NCBI GenBank assembly: GCA_038363925.1
Contig: JAQQWL010000011.1
Span: 2,170,001 to 2,234,000, forward strand
Source: Apiospora phragmitis
Taxonomy: Eukaryota; Ascomycota; Sordariomycetes; Amphisphaeriales; Apiosporaceae
Length of the DNA: 64,000 nucleotides
Direction of reading: 5' to 3'
A program made the translations under genes and the position numbers. How positions within the stretch are numbered: position 1 is the first letter of the stretch; each line of letters starts with the position of its first letter. Shown here piece after piece: positions 49,442 through 60,159 of this stretch. A model generated the notes under the pieces. It saw nothing but the letters and a program-made list of their open reading frames with translations, ran no database searches and was not told the DNA's origin.

Positions 49442-50832
49442 ATGTGGTGGTTCCTCCGTATCGTCTTCAGCTCCGTGTTCCTGCTGACTATCGTCCTGTC
49501 CATACCCATCTCCTTCGATGTCGGCGGTCGCGATAGCGGGCTGGTCTACAGCCTGTCCCTTTTCCTCTTCTACGTCCTCTACAGCGCCCTGAAGCTCATC
49601 ACCCCCGACAAGTCGCGCTTCCGATGGACCATCTCCATGGTCATCCAGTCCTCCCAGTGGATCGTCATCCCCGGCCTGCTCATCTGGTCCCTGCACCGCT
49701 TCGCCGTTGACGCAAATAACACTGACTGGATCACGAGGACCGTCTGGGCTCTTGGTGGGAGGAAACAGCACACCACTTGGGCAGAATACTTCTTTGGCGA
49801 TGGCGGTGTTGTGGAGGACTTGACCATCGGGGCATGGGACTCAACCCTGAGCTACTCGAGCCCGGTATTCCAGATGTTGGAAGGCTTCTGCACGCTGTTA
49901 GTCATCCAAGCCGCAGGACAAATAACCAGATGGATCGTGAACCGGGGTAGGAGTGATACTTGGGTCGTACGTATTAGTTCTCTCTCTCGACTGCGCGCTG
50001 TCGCTCGTAAAGCTACCGATACTAACTATCTATGGGACAGCTCATACTCTTGATCTTCTCAGCATCTGTCATCGCCAGCGCCGTCTACTTCCTCTGGCGT
50101 GTGGCATTGTTTCCTCAGGTCAACAACATCGATGCCGCCATGATCGGGGTGACAGTGACAACGGCCTTCTTCTTATGCGCCATCGGGATCGGGACTGGGC
50201 GAGGGAATCCGGTTGAATCCTCACTCCTTTTCGCCTATGTTGTGCTTTGCGTGTACCAAATCTTTACAGACTACGTCCAATCCCCGGAGGCGGCAGCAGC
50301 GGCTGCGGAACAAGCATCATCTCAGGCCGAATTCCCACCATTACCGCCCATCATCATGGCGAGTTATTCAACTATTATGCATATGCTAGGCTCTCTGCCC
50401 TCGGCGGTTTTCTCGTCCCTCAGCTTCCTCCACGCCGCCTTCCAGACGATTGCGCCTTCTGTTATGATCTCTCTCACATACCGGATCATCGTGTTCTACT
50501 GTGCGACCCGTATCATCCCCGCGGTGAGGGAGTCGGGTGCGCGAGCACTCATGGACGAACCGTCTTTGGACGACTCAGACGGCGCAAACCGACTGTTAGG
50601 CTTCCTTTCCTGGTTCTCGCCATCAATCCTCATTGCCGTATATACAAGCCTGTTGCTCCAGCACTTTTCCACCAACGGGGACGAGGGATGGACGCTTAAA
50701 GATGGCGATGCTGGGGGTAACGTTTGGCGATGGGTGAACGTGTCTACTACCATGGCACTATACGCAATCGAACTCTACCTAGGCCATGACGATGACGATG
50801 GTGGCGTTGTCAGTCATTGGAAGTCAGATTAA
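49442..50832 (+). CDS. ICE2: ICE2 family ER membrane protein
   Basis: This is a predicted 438-residue polytopic ER membrane protein of the ICE2 family, which in yeast shapes cortical ER and links lipid stores to membrane synthesis. Exons are 49442-49966 and 50041-50832; the intron is 74 nt. The start MWWFLRIVFSSVFLL is directly hydrophobic and acts as signal anchor. At least eight hydrophobic segments follow, such as LVYSLSLFLFYVLYSALKL, QWIVIPGLLIW, LILLIFSASVIASAVYFLW and IVFYCATRIIPAV. Family-like patterns include WTLKDGDAGGNVWRWVNV near the C-terminus. An Ala/Gln-rich loop (about 255-275) is low-complexity. The last residues are acidic and then HWKSD. Confidence 0.87.
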
Positions 50833-51600
50833 GACTTCAGCGTCTTAGCAGTGAAACGGGGAATTAAGCCGAGAGATGCGGTAAGGCAGGCTCGGAGAGA
50901 GGTAGTTAGGATGATCGCGACTTGGCTATCGGGAGGGTGGGCTCGATCCACGAGAAGAGTTGGGAGCCAGTGGATTACCCTGAGTGGGCAATTGGCATAT
51001 AATTTTTTCACTATCCATCATCGCAGTGTGTCTTCGGAAACCACACAGCGGCAGCACAGGGCGATAACGGTTTGGCGAAACCTGGGCCCACCGGTAGTTG
51101 GCGTTACGGATTAGGGCAGTATACCATTGAATGCAGATTGCTTTCGGTTGTTACCATGTGCCTGCTGGCATCTTTGTATTTGCTCGTCGTTCCTCTTGAC
51201 GCTGTGAAGGCAGTCACTACGGAGTATATGTCCACCTAAGGTACGTTCCACTATTGCCATCAGACTCACAGGCACTTCCAGGGTAAATAACTGGTCCGCT
51301 CTAGATTTAAACTGTACATATAGAGTTAACCTGCGCCCCGGAGCTTGACATGAATCAACCGGAGAAAGGCCCGGTATGTGGGGCTATATAAACAGAATAA
51401 TGAATGCTCAGCTGCACTGTTCTCCGGTACCTGTTGATCCAGTTAACTCCTGGTTATCTAGAATCTGGAAGAACCCCTGCAGTTCAAAACCTGAGGCTCT
51501 GCGTTCATATACGGGATGTTATTTTCTTATATATAGCACTGCGTTGGAAGCCCTTGGAGACTTCAGACCTGGTCGGCGATATCCACGTTCTCCAGCCACA
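50833..51600. other. Intergenic, promoter of the unrecognised gene
   Basis: No coding region is supported, although the next gene's frame is open upstream to 51376. A TATA box lies at 51385, and a TACGGAGTA motif is at 51218-51226. Confidence 0.5.
51385..51392 (+). promoter_or_regulatory. TATA box of the 51.6-kb gene
   Basis: TATATAAA lies 209-216 bases upstream of the ATG chosen for the next gene, which argues against translation from the ATG at 51376. Confidence 0.55.
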
Positions 51601-53006
51601 ATGAAGACCGAACAAGCACCCGCCCTTTACCCTAATGGCGACGTCGCCGTTCCGTCGACGCCTTCAAGCCTGGAGATCAAGTGTGAGCCGCTTGACGAGG
51701 ATCTCGGTCCTATAGTCCCACTGGGGGCGGCCCAGGCCATTGCTGTTCAGGGCCTCACACCCCAACAACAAGGCACCGCACCTACGGCTACAACGGTAGT
51801 AGGTAGTCCCGTATCTCTGGAGCAGCAGCCAATGCACTGGCTGGGCCTCGCACCGACTGCAGCACAGACAGTGGATGGGCCTGGTGCGACTATTTCGCCC
51901 TTGAGACCGTCTGGATTCCAGTTCAACCATGCAACCGCGGCACCGTTCACTCCTGCCGCATTCCAGCCCCATTCCGTGGGTCCGCCGGGAAGCTTTCATT
52001 TCTGCGATTCGGACCCGGCGCCGTTCACTCCTTCCGCATCCCGGCCGCATCCTGTAGGTCCGCCGGGAAGCCCCGCGCCGCTCACTCCTGCCTCGTTCCA
52101 GCCACATTCCGGAGGTCCGCCAGAAAGCACGCGAATGTTCGGAATGCCAGCCCTTCAAACCGCCCAACAACTACAACAGGATCTTCAAGATGCGCCTCTG
52201 ACAGAGTCATCACAACATGCACGAGAGATCGCATTCTTTCATGAAACCTTGAGGCAGCTTGACCCGGGCGAAGTCACTCCACCTACCTTCATTCACATCC
52301 TCACCAAGGCCGCTATCCGTGATCCCGAGATAGCGATGGACATCAAGAGACTTCCCGTTCAGAACTCACTCGGTCCCGAATCCCAGGCCTTCGCAGCGTC
52401 CGTGGGCTACAACCGACCGCCGCACATGCTGCCTGATGGTCTGCCGTATCCGCAACTTCTGCCTGATGGTTTGCCGTATCCGCAACTTGAACTCCAACAG
52501 CCGCGTGGACCTTCCCTGCCGCAGACTGTACCTCAACCGGCATCTCACTCTCAGACCACACCTTCCCCGATTGCTCCAAAGAACCCAGTCCAACACCAGT
52601 CGCAAATGACAATGATGTGCTTCCCAACATGCGAACGGACAAGCCCGTGGACTTCACGTGGATGGTCGACCGCGCAGAGGCCGAGCTGGGGTGGACCGGC
52701 AAGTACGACAAGCACGCGCCGATCCGGCGGCGGTCCCTGGCGGTCCTAGCCGCCAGCCAGATCGGCAGTATCCTGAAGAAGATCGGCGGCAAGATGGCCA
52801 AGCACGGGTCGTTTCCCAACCGCGTGCACATACTGACGGCGATGCGGGAGATCATCCACGCCGTGCTGGAGACGCCGACGACGTCCGCCGCCGGCAGCGA
52901 GGCGCAGAAGTATCTGGGCCGCTACCAGTCCCGGTTTCTCGCGGTCGTGGACCAATTGACGCAGGAGCAGAAGAACAAGCTCAAGATCCTCGAGGGCGGG
53001 CAGTAG
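51601..53006 (+). CDS. Unrecognised low-complexity protein with a folded C-terminal block
   Basis: I do not recognise this protein, about 468 residues long. It is intronless. The first 330 residues are Pro/Gln/Ala-rich and repetitive. Units like PxPFTPxxxxPHxxGPPGS occur three times around residues 115-175, and LPDGLPYPQL is duplicated exactly at about 280-299. A short ordered-looking stretch (EIAFFHETLRQLDPGEVTPP) lies between. The frame then breaks at 52604-52606, where an A seems to be missing, and continues as a basic, helical block of about 125 residues with VDFTWMVDRAEAELGW, RRRSLAVLAASQIGSILKKI and RVHILTAMREIIHAVLE, ending EGGQ at 53006. A nuclear or DNA-binding role is only a guess from its composition (Gln/Pro-rich plus basic helices). 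Confidence 0.72.
52430..52489 (+). repeat. 30-bp direct tandem duplication
   Basis: Two adjacent 30-bp copies differ by one base and encode LPDGLPYPQL twice. Confidence 0.9.
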
Positions 53007-53874
53007 ATGCGGGAGCTGCTGGACACGGTAGTACTCGCGGAGGGGATGGGGGTATCTGACAACTTGGAGCAAGCTATCATCCGGATCGACTGCTAGGACT
53101 AGTCGGACAGCAAAGGAAGCACTTGCTGGAGTTAGGCGTCACCAGAGGATAGACATGCAATCTGAAAAAGGGGACTGGTTGCCCTGGGGGGTTGATTGAT
53201 CTGCAATGATACCACCTTGCCTAATATTGCAGCCTTAGGCTTCCGTCGATTCTATCGCTTACACCGAGTTTCGGAGTCTGGGATCGGTAATGACGTTTCC
53301 ATTTAGTCAGTGAGGGAGGGTGTGATAGGGGCAGCCAATGTTTCCCTGGTAGCTCGATAGGAGCGCGGTGGGGCCCGATGTTCTCGCGATAGCTGCTGAC
53401 ACAACATCGGTCTGGTCCAATCACAGCCAGCCGAAGTCTGGTCACCCCCAGGACACCATCCTTGCCCCGACCCTTATATAGGAGCTGCTCCCGCCTTCGC
53501 TCAATGCAAGACCTATTCCCACACTCCTTCTTCTCATTTGTGTCTAGAAGTGAGCCTCTCACCAAAATTTTCTGACTCTTCCCTACCCATCCCGTTCAAT
53601 TCCCACCAAGTCTTGCAGTGTTCTCCTATCCCCTGCAGTCATAAGTCCATTTTTCGTGTTCCTCTCCTGTCAAATATTGATATTTTGGGCATTCCCCTGG
53701 AATTTCTCGTAGGTCAAGTTGGTGCTCCCAGGTCAGATTTTCCCCGCTTCCTCCCCCGGGTGATTCTCCATCCATTCTCCGTCGAGTCCATCATCCGCTC
53801 CGAAGAATAAAAGAAGTTGAAGAACAACCATAGAGGACAACAGATTCAAGTAGACAAACCGCAAACAATAAACA
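53007..53874. other. Intergenic, promoter and leader of a methyltransferase gene
   Basis: A TTATATA element at 53474-53480 is followed by a long C/T-rich leader before the ATG at 53875. Confidence 0.5.
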
Positions 53875-55055
53875 ATGGCAACTCTCGCACAGATCCAGGA
53901 GATCTTCCTGAGCTTCCTCAACCCTTGGCAGTTCATGTTTTTCGCGGCCTCCTGGTTCCCCGGCACTGTGGTTCGCCTGGTCCGGGACGGCAAGTTCGGC
54001 GTGCTCCTCTCGCCGTCCCAGCTGAAGGACGCCTGGTTCAGCAACTTCTGGGACTGGTTCGCGCCCAGACTCAGACTCAACGCCGGGCCGCGCGTCATCC
54101 CGCTCCTCGAGGGCCGCACCACGGGCGGCCGCATCGTGGAGGAGCCCGTCGGCCCCGGGATCGGCGGCACAGTCATCGAGATTGGCGCCGGCAGCGGGAA
54201 CTGGGTCGACATCTTCTCAAACAAGCATCTGGTGCAGCAGCAGGGCCAGATAGCAGGAGCCGCCGCAGAAGTTAGCAGCAGCGGTGCCGAGGCGGTAGAG
54301 ACGGGAGGAACAGCCACTCAACGAGGAGGAGGAGGCGGCGAGAAGGGGCCGACGAAAAGCGCGCGCGAGGCCATCACGCGCGTCTATGGCGTCGAGCCCA
54401 ACCGCGACCAGCACACGAGCCTGCGCCGCAAGGTCAAGGAGGCCGGGCTCGAGGGCGTCTACACGATCGTCCCGGTTGGCATCGAGGACCTCGACAACCC
54501 GGCCAAGTGGGACGGCAAGGTCGAGAAGGGCAGCGCCGACTGCATCGTCTCCATCCTCTGCCTCTGCAGCATCCCGGAGCCGCGCGAGAACCTCCGCGAG
54601 CTATACGGCTACCTCAAGAAGGGCGGGCGGTGGTACGTGTACGAGCACGTGAAGCGGGACGAGGGCTGGGGCATGCGGGCCTATCAAGGTGAGATTTGTT
54701 ATTTTTGTTCTTTGCTATTCTCTTTTTTCTTTCGCTTATCTATGTCCATCCCGACCCACACCCCTGGAGAGAAGGACGAATAAGAGCAAAACTCTTCCCT
54801 TCCTACTCCGTACTCTTCCGCGCAGCTCAATATAGAAGAGAAGAAGCTTGCTAATCTGTCCGTTTGTGTTTCTTGTTGGTTGTAGCTTTCGTGAACATTG
54901 CCTGGCCTCATTTCCTTGGCGGCTGTCAATTGTGTCGGCCGACTGAGCAGTGGTTGCGCGAGGCCGGGCCGTGGGAGAAAATTGATGTCGGCCATCCTCT
55001 GGATGAGCAGTGGCACCACACTCTGCCTCACATTCTGGGCGTCTTTACAAAGTGA
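53875..55055 (+). CDS. SAM-dependent methyltransferase, METTL7-like
   Basis: This is a class I methyltransferase of 327 residues with a hydrophobic N-terminal segment (about 11-36), as in membrane- or lipid-droplet-bound METTL7-type enzymes. Exons are 53875-54688 and 54886-55055. Motif I is VIEIGAGSGNW (100-110). The acidic motif II region is VYGVEPNRDQH. The catalytic-fold core shows ADCIVSILCLCSIPEP and LKKGGRWYVYEHV. Between motif I and motif II lies a low-complexity insert of about 40 residues rich in Gln, Gly, Ala and Ser (QQQGQIAGAAAE through GGGGGEKGP), which is not normal for the fold. The second exon adds a Cys-containing piece (GGCQLC) and an aromatic tail. The substrate is unknown. 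Confidence 0.85.
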
Positions 55056-55343
55056 TGCGCATTACTATATACACTTAGACTTGTGTAGACATTTGCATGG
55101 TAGGCGGCCCTGAGCCTTTACTAGGTACATATTTGGTAGATATGGTGTCTACCCAGCCATAGTCGCATACTGCAGCGCACAATCAAACCCGACATTTCTG
55201 GTAAAGACAGTTAATTGAACAGTTTTTCCTACGGCTTCAACGTTTCTTGATGTTGGACAGTTTATCCAGCATTTTCGAGTCTCTACACTGTAAGTTGATA
55301 TGTAGTGTGTGATATCGAAAACAAATAACAATAAGTAATCACA

Positions 55344-55417
55344 GGCTTGGTGGTGTAGTTGGTTATCACGTCAGTCTAACACACTGAAGGTCCTGGGATC
55401 GAGCCCCAGCCGAGTCA
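55344..55417 (+). tRNA. tRNA-Val (AAC)
   Basis: 74 nt without an intron. The acceptor stem GGCTTGG pairs with CCGAGTC (two G-U pairs), and A is the discriminator. The A box (TGGTGTAGTTGG) is standard for valine tRNA. The anticodon arm is TCAGT/ACTGA with loop CTAACAC, giving AAC. The T stem CTGGG/CCCAG encloses loop ATCGAGC, where position 54 is A rather than the usual T, but the B-box consensus GWTCRANNC is kept. Confidence 0.93.
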
Positions 55418-56772
55418 TGTATTTCCCTTTTTGACACTGTCGCGTCCGCTTTTGCCATTTATTCACTGAACCATGGTGACCCCAGATGAAGATCCTATAT
55501 TCTATCGATACATTTTGCACGTCATAATATTGAATAGTCACCTACGGACTGGCTACGGCACTGCGTGCCATCTTTTTTTGTAGCCTCGTCTACGACATTA
55601 GCACTCACAGGCAACCAGGAAAAGTCCTCTTGGCACATGACGTCCAAAATCTTGATGAAGCACGGCATATGCAGTCTACCGACTTATCATCTACAAGTCC
55701 GGCTGCGATATTACATATCGTGGCCAGGACCATACAGCAGTGGCATTCGGTGAAGGCTCGGCCTCCCCTGCCATCTGCCTGTCCCGCCTCGCTGCTATAC
55801 GCCAGGTCTGCCGCAGTAAGGTAACCAGCCCCCAAAGTCGGCTTGCTAGACAGTTGCCATCCCTTTTGGTGTTGGCCTTGCCTGTATGCCTACTTCCGGT
55901 GAGTATGTCTGTATGCCGGCAGTTGGTGCGTTGTCAGCCCAGGGATCTCCGAATTCTAATTCTAAAAAGGTACCCAGGGCGTGCCAATCCCCCGCCCGCA
56001 TTGCCTGTTTCAATGAGATTCGGCTGTTGTGACTGGACGCCACGGCGGTACTGTCCTTGTTTTTCCACCTCCTTTTATAAACTCTCACCTCGTTGGTCGG
56101 CGGCAGATCGTGGTATGATCTCATACGACAACAACGTCATCTTTCTTTGGATCTGCTTCTATTCCCCGGCCGCCCATGCACGCCAAGCCAAGGCAGCTGA
56201 GCTGGCATGAAACCCGATCGCGAGATTACCTTTCGCCCAGCTGCTTGCTTGAAGCATCCATGGCCACCACCCCCTTTAGTAGTCCAGAAAGCAGGCCTGG
56301 CAGTCAAGGAAAAAGCTGTTTGTTTCGCCCTGTTCCTCTTTGGTTGTTGGTCTCGATGCTGTTCCATGGTTACACCATCTTTATGGAATGAATGACTGGG
56401 CGCGGTGGCATGCGTTTTGCAGGTTGTTGCAGGTTTGCTCAGACTGGCATCCTGAACACCTCACTTTCTTCTTCTGCCTTGCGGTTGGTTGGGCTGTAAC
56501 GGCACACACGGCGTCATAGTTGCTCACGCGATGTGTTGATGCCAATAATGGCTGGCGAATAAATACCAATCGTATTACCGGGCCCTGTTTCCTTCCCAGA
56601 CATTGCCAGTTTCTCTATTTTTCACCCTCACATAAAACTATATCTCAAGATCTAAGTGACAACTTCTCTCTGTATTGCATATATTGCATTACAGTTGGCT
56701 CGGCTGGCCAATAATATTTCGTAAGGACAACAATACCATTGAAACAAGACCTTCGAATCTCCAGAAACCGCC
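55418..56772. other. Intergenic, no gene recognised
   Basis: Apart from the tRNA terminator, only the promoter and leader of the MARVEL gene are expected here. The interval 55056-55343 before the tRNA is also empty. Confidence 0.5.
55428..55432 (+). terminator. Pol III terminator of tRNA-Val
   Basis: A run of five T lies 11 bases after the mature tRNA 3' end. Confidence 0.8.
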
Positions 56773-57325
56773 ATGATGATCTTGACCGACCTCGTTGGCA
56801 TGATCCTGCGCCTGGCAGAGCTGGCATTTGCTGCCATCGTCGCCGGCATCAACGGACACTATCTCCACCGGGTACAGGGCGCTTCCAGTTGGAGCCTGGG
56901 CCGGTTCATCTACACCGAAGTCGTGGCCGGCATTTCCATCTTCCTCGCGCTCATCTGGCTCTTCCCCTTCAGCGGAGCCTTTGTGCACTGGCCCGTGGAC
57001 ATCGCCATCTCCATCTGCTGGTTCGTTGCCTTCGGCCTCATCGTCAACGTAAGTCTCTCTTCTCTCCTTGCTAAATTTCCACATGGCCAGTGTCTGGTTC
57101 TAACACGATACACAGCTCATCGGCGACTCCTGTGGCTACGTCTTCAACTGGGGTGGTTTCGCGTTCCGCGGTGTCAACCAGTGCGGCAACTGGAAAGCCG
57201 TCATTGCCTTCAGCTTCCTGTCGGCCATCTGCTGGCTCGTCTCCGCCATCATCGGCATCATCTGGGTCCGCGACCACGAGCGCCGCGCCTACCGACGCCG
57301 TACGTGGGGCCGCTCTCGTGTGTAA
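56773..57325 (+). CDS. MARVEL-domain membrane protein
   Basis: This is a 161-residue four-helix membrane protein of the MARVEL type, a fold linked to membrane microdomains and to Nce102/Nce2-like proteins in fungi. Exons are 56773-57048 and 57116-57325, the intron being 67 nt. Segments are LVGMILRLAELAFAAIVAGI, VVAGISIFLALIWLFP, WPVDIAISICWFVAFGLIV and VIAFSFLSAICWLVSAIIGI. A conserved-looking loop SCGYVFNWGGFAF, with a further Cys at NQCGNW, lies between helices 3 and 4, on the outer side, and could form a disulfide. The C-terminus is basic (RRAYRRRTWGRSRV), as in plasma-membrane proteins. The start is the first of two ATGs. Confidence 0.85.
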
Positions 57326-60159
57326 TTAGCGGGACAGCCACCCAGCGAATGCAGCATCCTGATACTGAATATCGAGACCCCTTTCCAACATTCACGACAT
57401 CCATAACATGCGTCTTCCTGTACCTTCTATTCTTTTTCCCACCTCTGTTCGACGAGGAGTTAATGGTTGAGCGAGCGTTGAATTTTGTTTCGCAACGTTC
57501 ATTGTTGGAGATTTTATGCACGATGATTCACGATTTCGATACCCGGTACTGTCCATATATTCTACATATCTAATATACCTCAACTGGCGTTAACTGGTGG
57601 CTTCCAACTCCCACAATGTAACAGCATTCTTCTGATGAGCTTCATCCTCCGTTAATATTTTGTTGAAAGTGTATGGTGATCACTGGTGCTGTGCAGTCGA
57701 GGCTCTATGTTTTATCAGGATGTGCTGTTGTGAATATCAGTGTGCCCAAACAGCAGAGGCCTGGCTTGAGCAATGAACTTGATATCTGATATGCTCTGAT
57801 TACTGATTACTAAGAAGTGAGACACGCCGTGCTTGTACTTGCCGTTAGCCGTCCAACCCGTCTCCTAGGTTGAGAATCTTATGACTGCGGCAGCAATATC
57901 ACTTGGCGCAAATGCAGGATACGTCATTTGGCCAGCATCTGCCCCAGGACGAAGAAAGTGGTGGTGGGCATGTAGGAAAATTTGAGACAGAGTCGACTTT
58001 TGCTGACAGGTTGTACAATTTGAGTTTGGTGGAGAGACGCCCGAGATACGAAAGTCCAACAGCGACCTGACATCATGTTTCGTTTTGCACGTTAGGAACT
58101 TGTATGACCGACACATCGTATGTCGGCCAAGCTCTATCAAGTCGCCACCCCTCCTCTCCGGGTCGGGCAATGGGTTGCATCCGTGAAATCCGATATCCAT
58201 ATGTATCTGCAGATTTTCTGCCATGGAGGGTGTGGGGGGGTGATCGGAATGCTACCATACCTACTGCACTTCCTTTGGATTAGACATCTTGCATTTTGCG
58301 ATGTGGCTGGGGACGCCACAGGATGTTGATCAGTGTGAGAGTTTGGAGTGTTTGTTGCATAGCCACAAAGTTCTTGGCACATACTGTAGATGGGAAAGTA
58401 GGAAAAACCTGGCAGTCGATGACCGCATCGTGGTGGGGTTTCCCGCAAGGAACGTCAGCTGCACATGGCACGGGGCGACGCCACAAGCTAGCAGCAACCT
58501 CTTGTGTTTGTTGCTTGCTCGGTTGCTACTGCAGGCTGCACGACTGCATTACTTTCCGGAATGCCAATGAAGTTGTGAACAGCATGCATGTACCTACCTC
58601 GTGGAATCTGGGTACTCCAGACCCCTAGTGCCGCCTAGCCGGATGTCCAGAGGGACGCGCAAGCCACACATCATCGTCGATCTGAGAGGAGCCATGGCCA
58701 GATGGTTGGGCGCCTGCTGTACGTCACGCCAGCGGGTAAGCCAATCCACCCTCACATTTCGTTTTTTGATCCAAGTCCCCACCCGCCGAGATGTTCCTGG
58801 AGAAGATCGCGGAGTTCTAGGCCCCAAGGGCCCCCTGGCCCTCCATTAGCCTAAGCAAGCAGCCTACCAGAACCTACCAACTTGCTTTTTTCGCTAACCT
58901 TTGGGCTGAACAGCAGTTTCCTGGTGAACAGCGAGCTTGCAAGGTACATAGCTTCATAAGCTGCCGCCACCAAAAGCCTAATTGCTCAAGCTGTATCTGT
59001 ACTATTGGAAGGACAGAGGGGCTGGGGCTGCTTGCTGCATTGCATGCTCAACCTAGGACACCGACAGCAAAGAGGATTGACTGGCTTTCACGACCTCTTC
59101 CTGCTGATTTTCGTGCCTCATACTACATACAAGTCGCCATTGTTTTACGTGTTATTAGGATAAAGCTGGCTGACTGAGGGAGGCTTTGTTTCCCCTCACT
59201 ACCTAAGGTAAGGTTGGAGCTCCTTACGATGAGCTACATACCATGTACATGAGTATCCATACAAATTTGAGCCGCAACATGATGGGTCTGCCTGGACAGA
59301 TTAGAATCCCACAGCTGCCAGGTTTCAGGACGTTTGCAGTTCGATTTGCCTCAATAGTAGCCTTAAACGTCACCGCCACAGCTCCAAATAGTAATTAGTG
59401 TCTCACTATGACGCGGGCTACGCATGGCCCAGTTCAATGTTTCCCCAACACCCGAGCCCAGACAGGCTAGGTACCCCCTGAAGCCACAGGAACGTGGGAG
59501 CTACTTCCTCATGACTGGGCCTTTCCCGGTTGCAAGTCACAGACTCTGCCAACTGGCGGGGGCGGGGTCGAAAGGGAACAAATTCAGGAGCATGTCAACA
59601 AGACTCACTGGCCAGTCTGGCCAGTCAGAGCCTGGGGGACCCCTTCCGGACTAAACTCACCGGGCGTTATTCTAATATGCATGACCCAAACAGGAAACCG
59701 TGGGCCAGCATCATTAAGACTTATGACGACGATTTGATCTAACCCGACCCCCTTTGCTCTGTCCAACAGCCTGGCCTTGGAAGTAGCATGTTTGTAGCAT
59801 GGGGGGCACGTTGGGGTTTGTACCATCCGTCTGGAATACTGAGGCAGTTGGCAGCTGAGAAACGCGGGACCCAGGGAGGCAGGCAGGAGCAATCCCATCG
59901 GAAGTGTTGCATGTCCGTCAGATCGAGATTTCCACAATGATGCAACTGCCAAACCAAGGCACATAGAGAGAGGCCTCAAGCACATCGCCAGTCACTCACC
60001 ACACTACATATACGACACTTCATCCCCCCTCAACATCATTCTTCTCTCATCATTATCTTCCTCACTCACACAACAACCTTTGATACCCAATCCCACAAAC
60101 CAAACACACTACTTTGATACCCATTACCCAAACAACTCCTCAAACCACAACCACCCATC
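57326..60159. other. Intergenic, no gene recognised
   Basis: 2.8 kb without a supportable gene. The last 150 bases are an A/C-rich leader with CAA and CAC runs before the start at 60160, typical of a strongly expressed gene. Confidence 0.5.

Noticed and set aside
49021..49536. 171-residue frame overlapping the ICE2 start
   Set aside because: It overlaps the clear ICE2 N-terminus in another frame and shows no family features.
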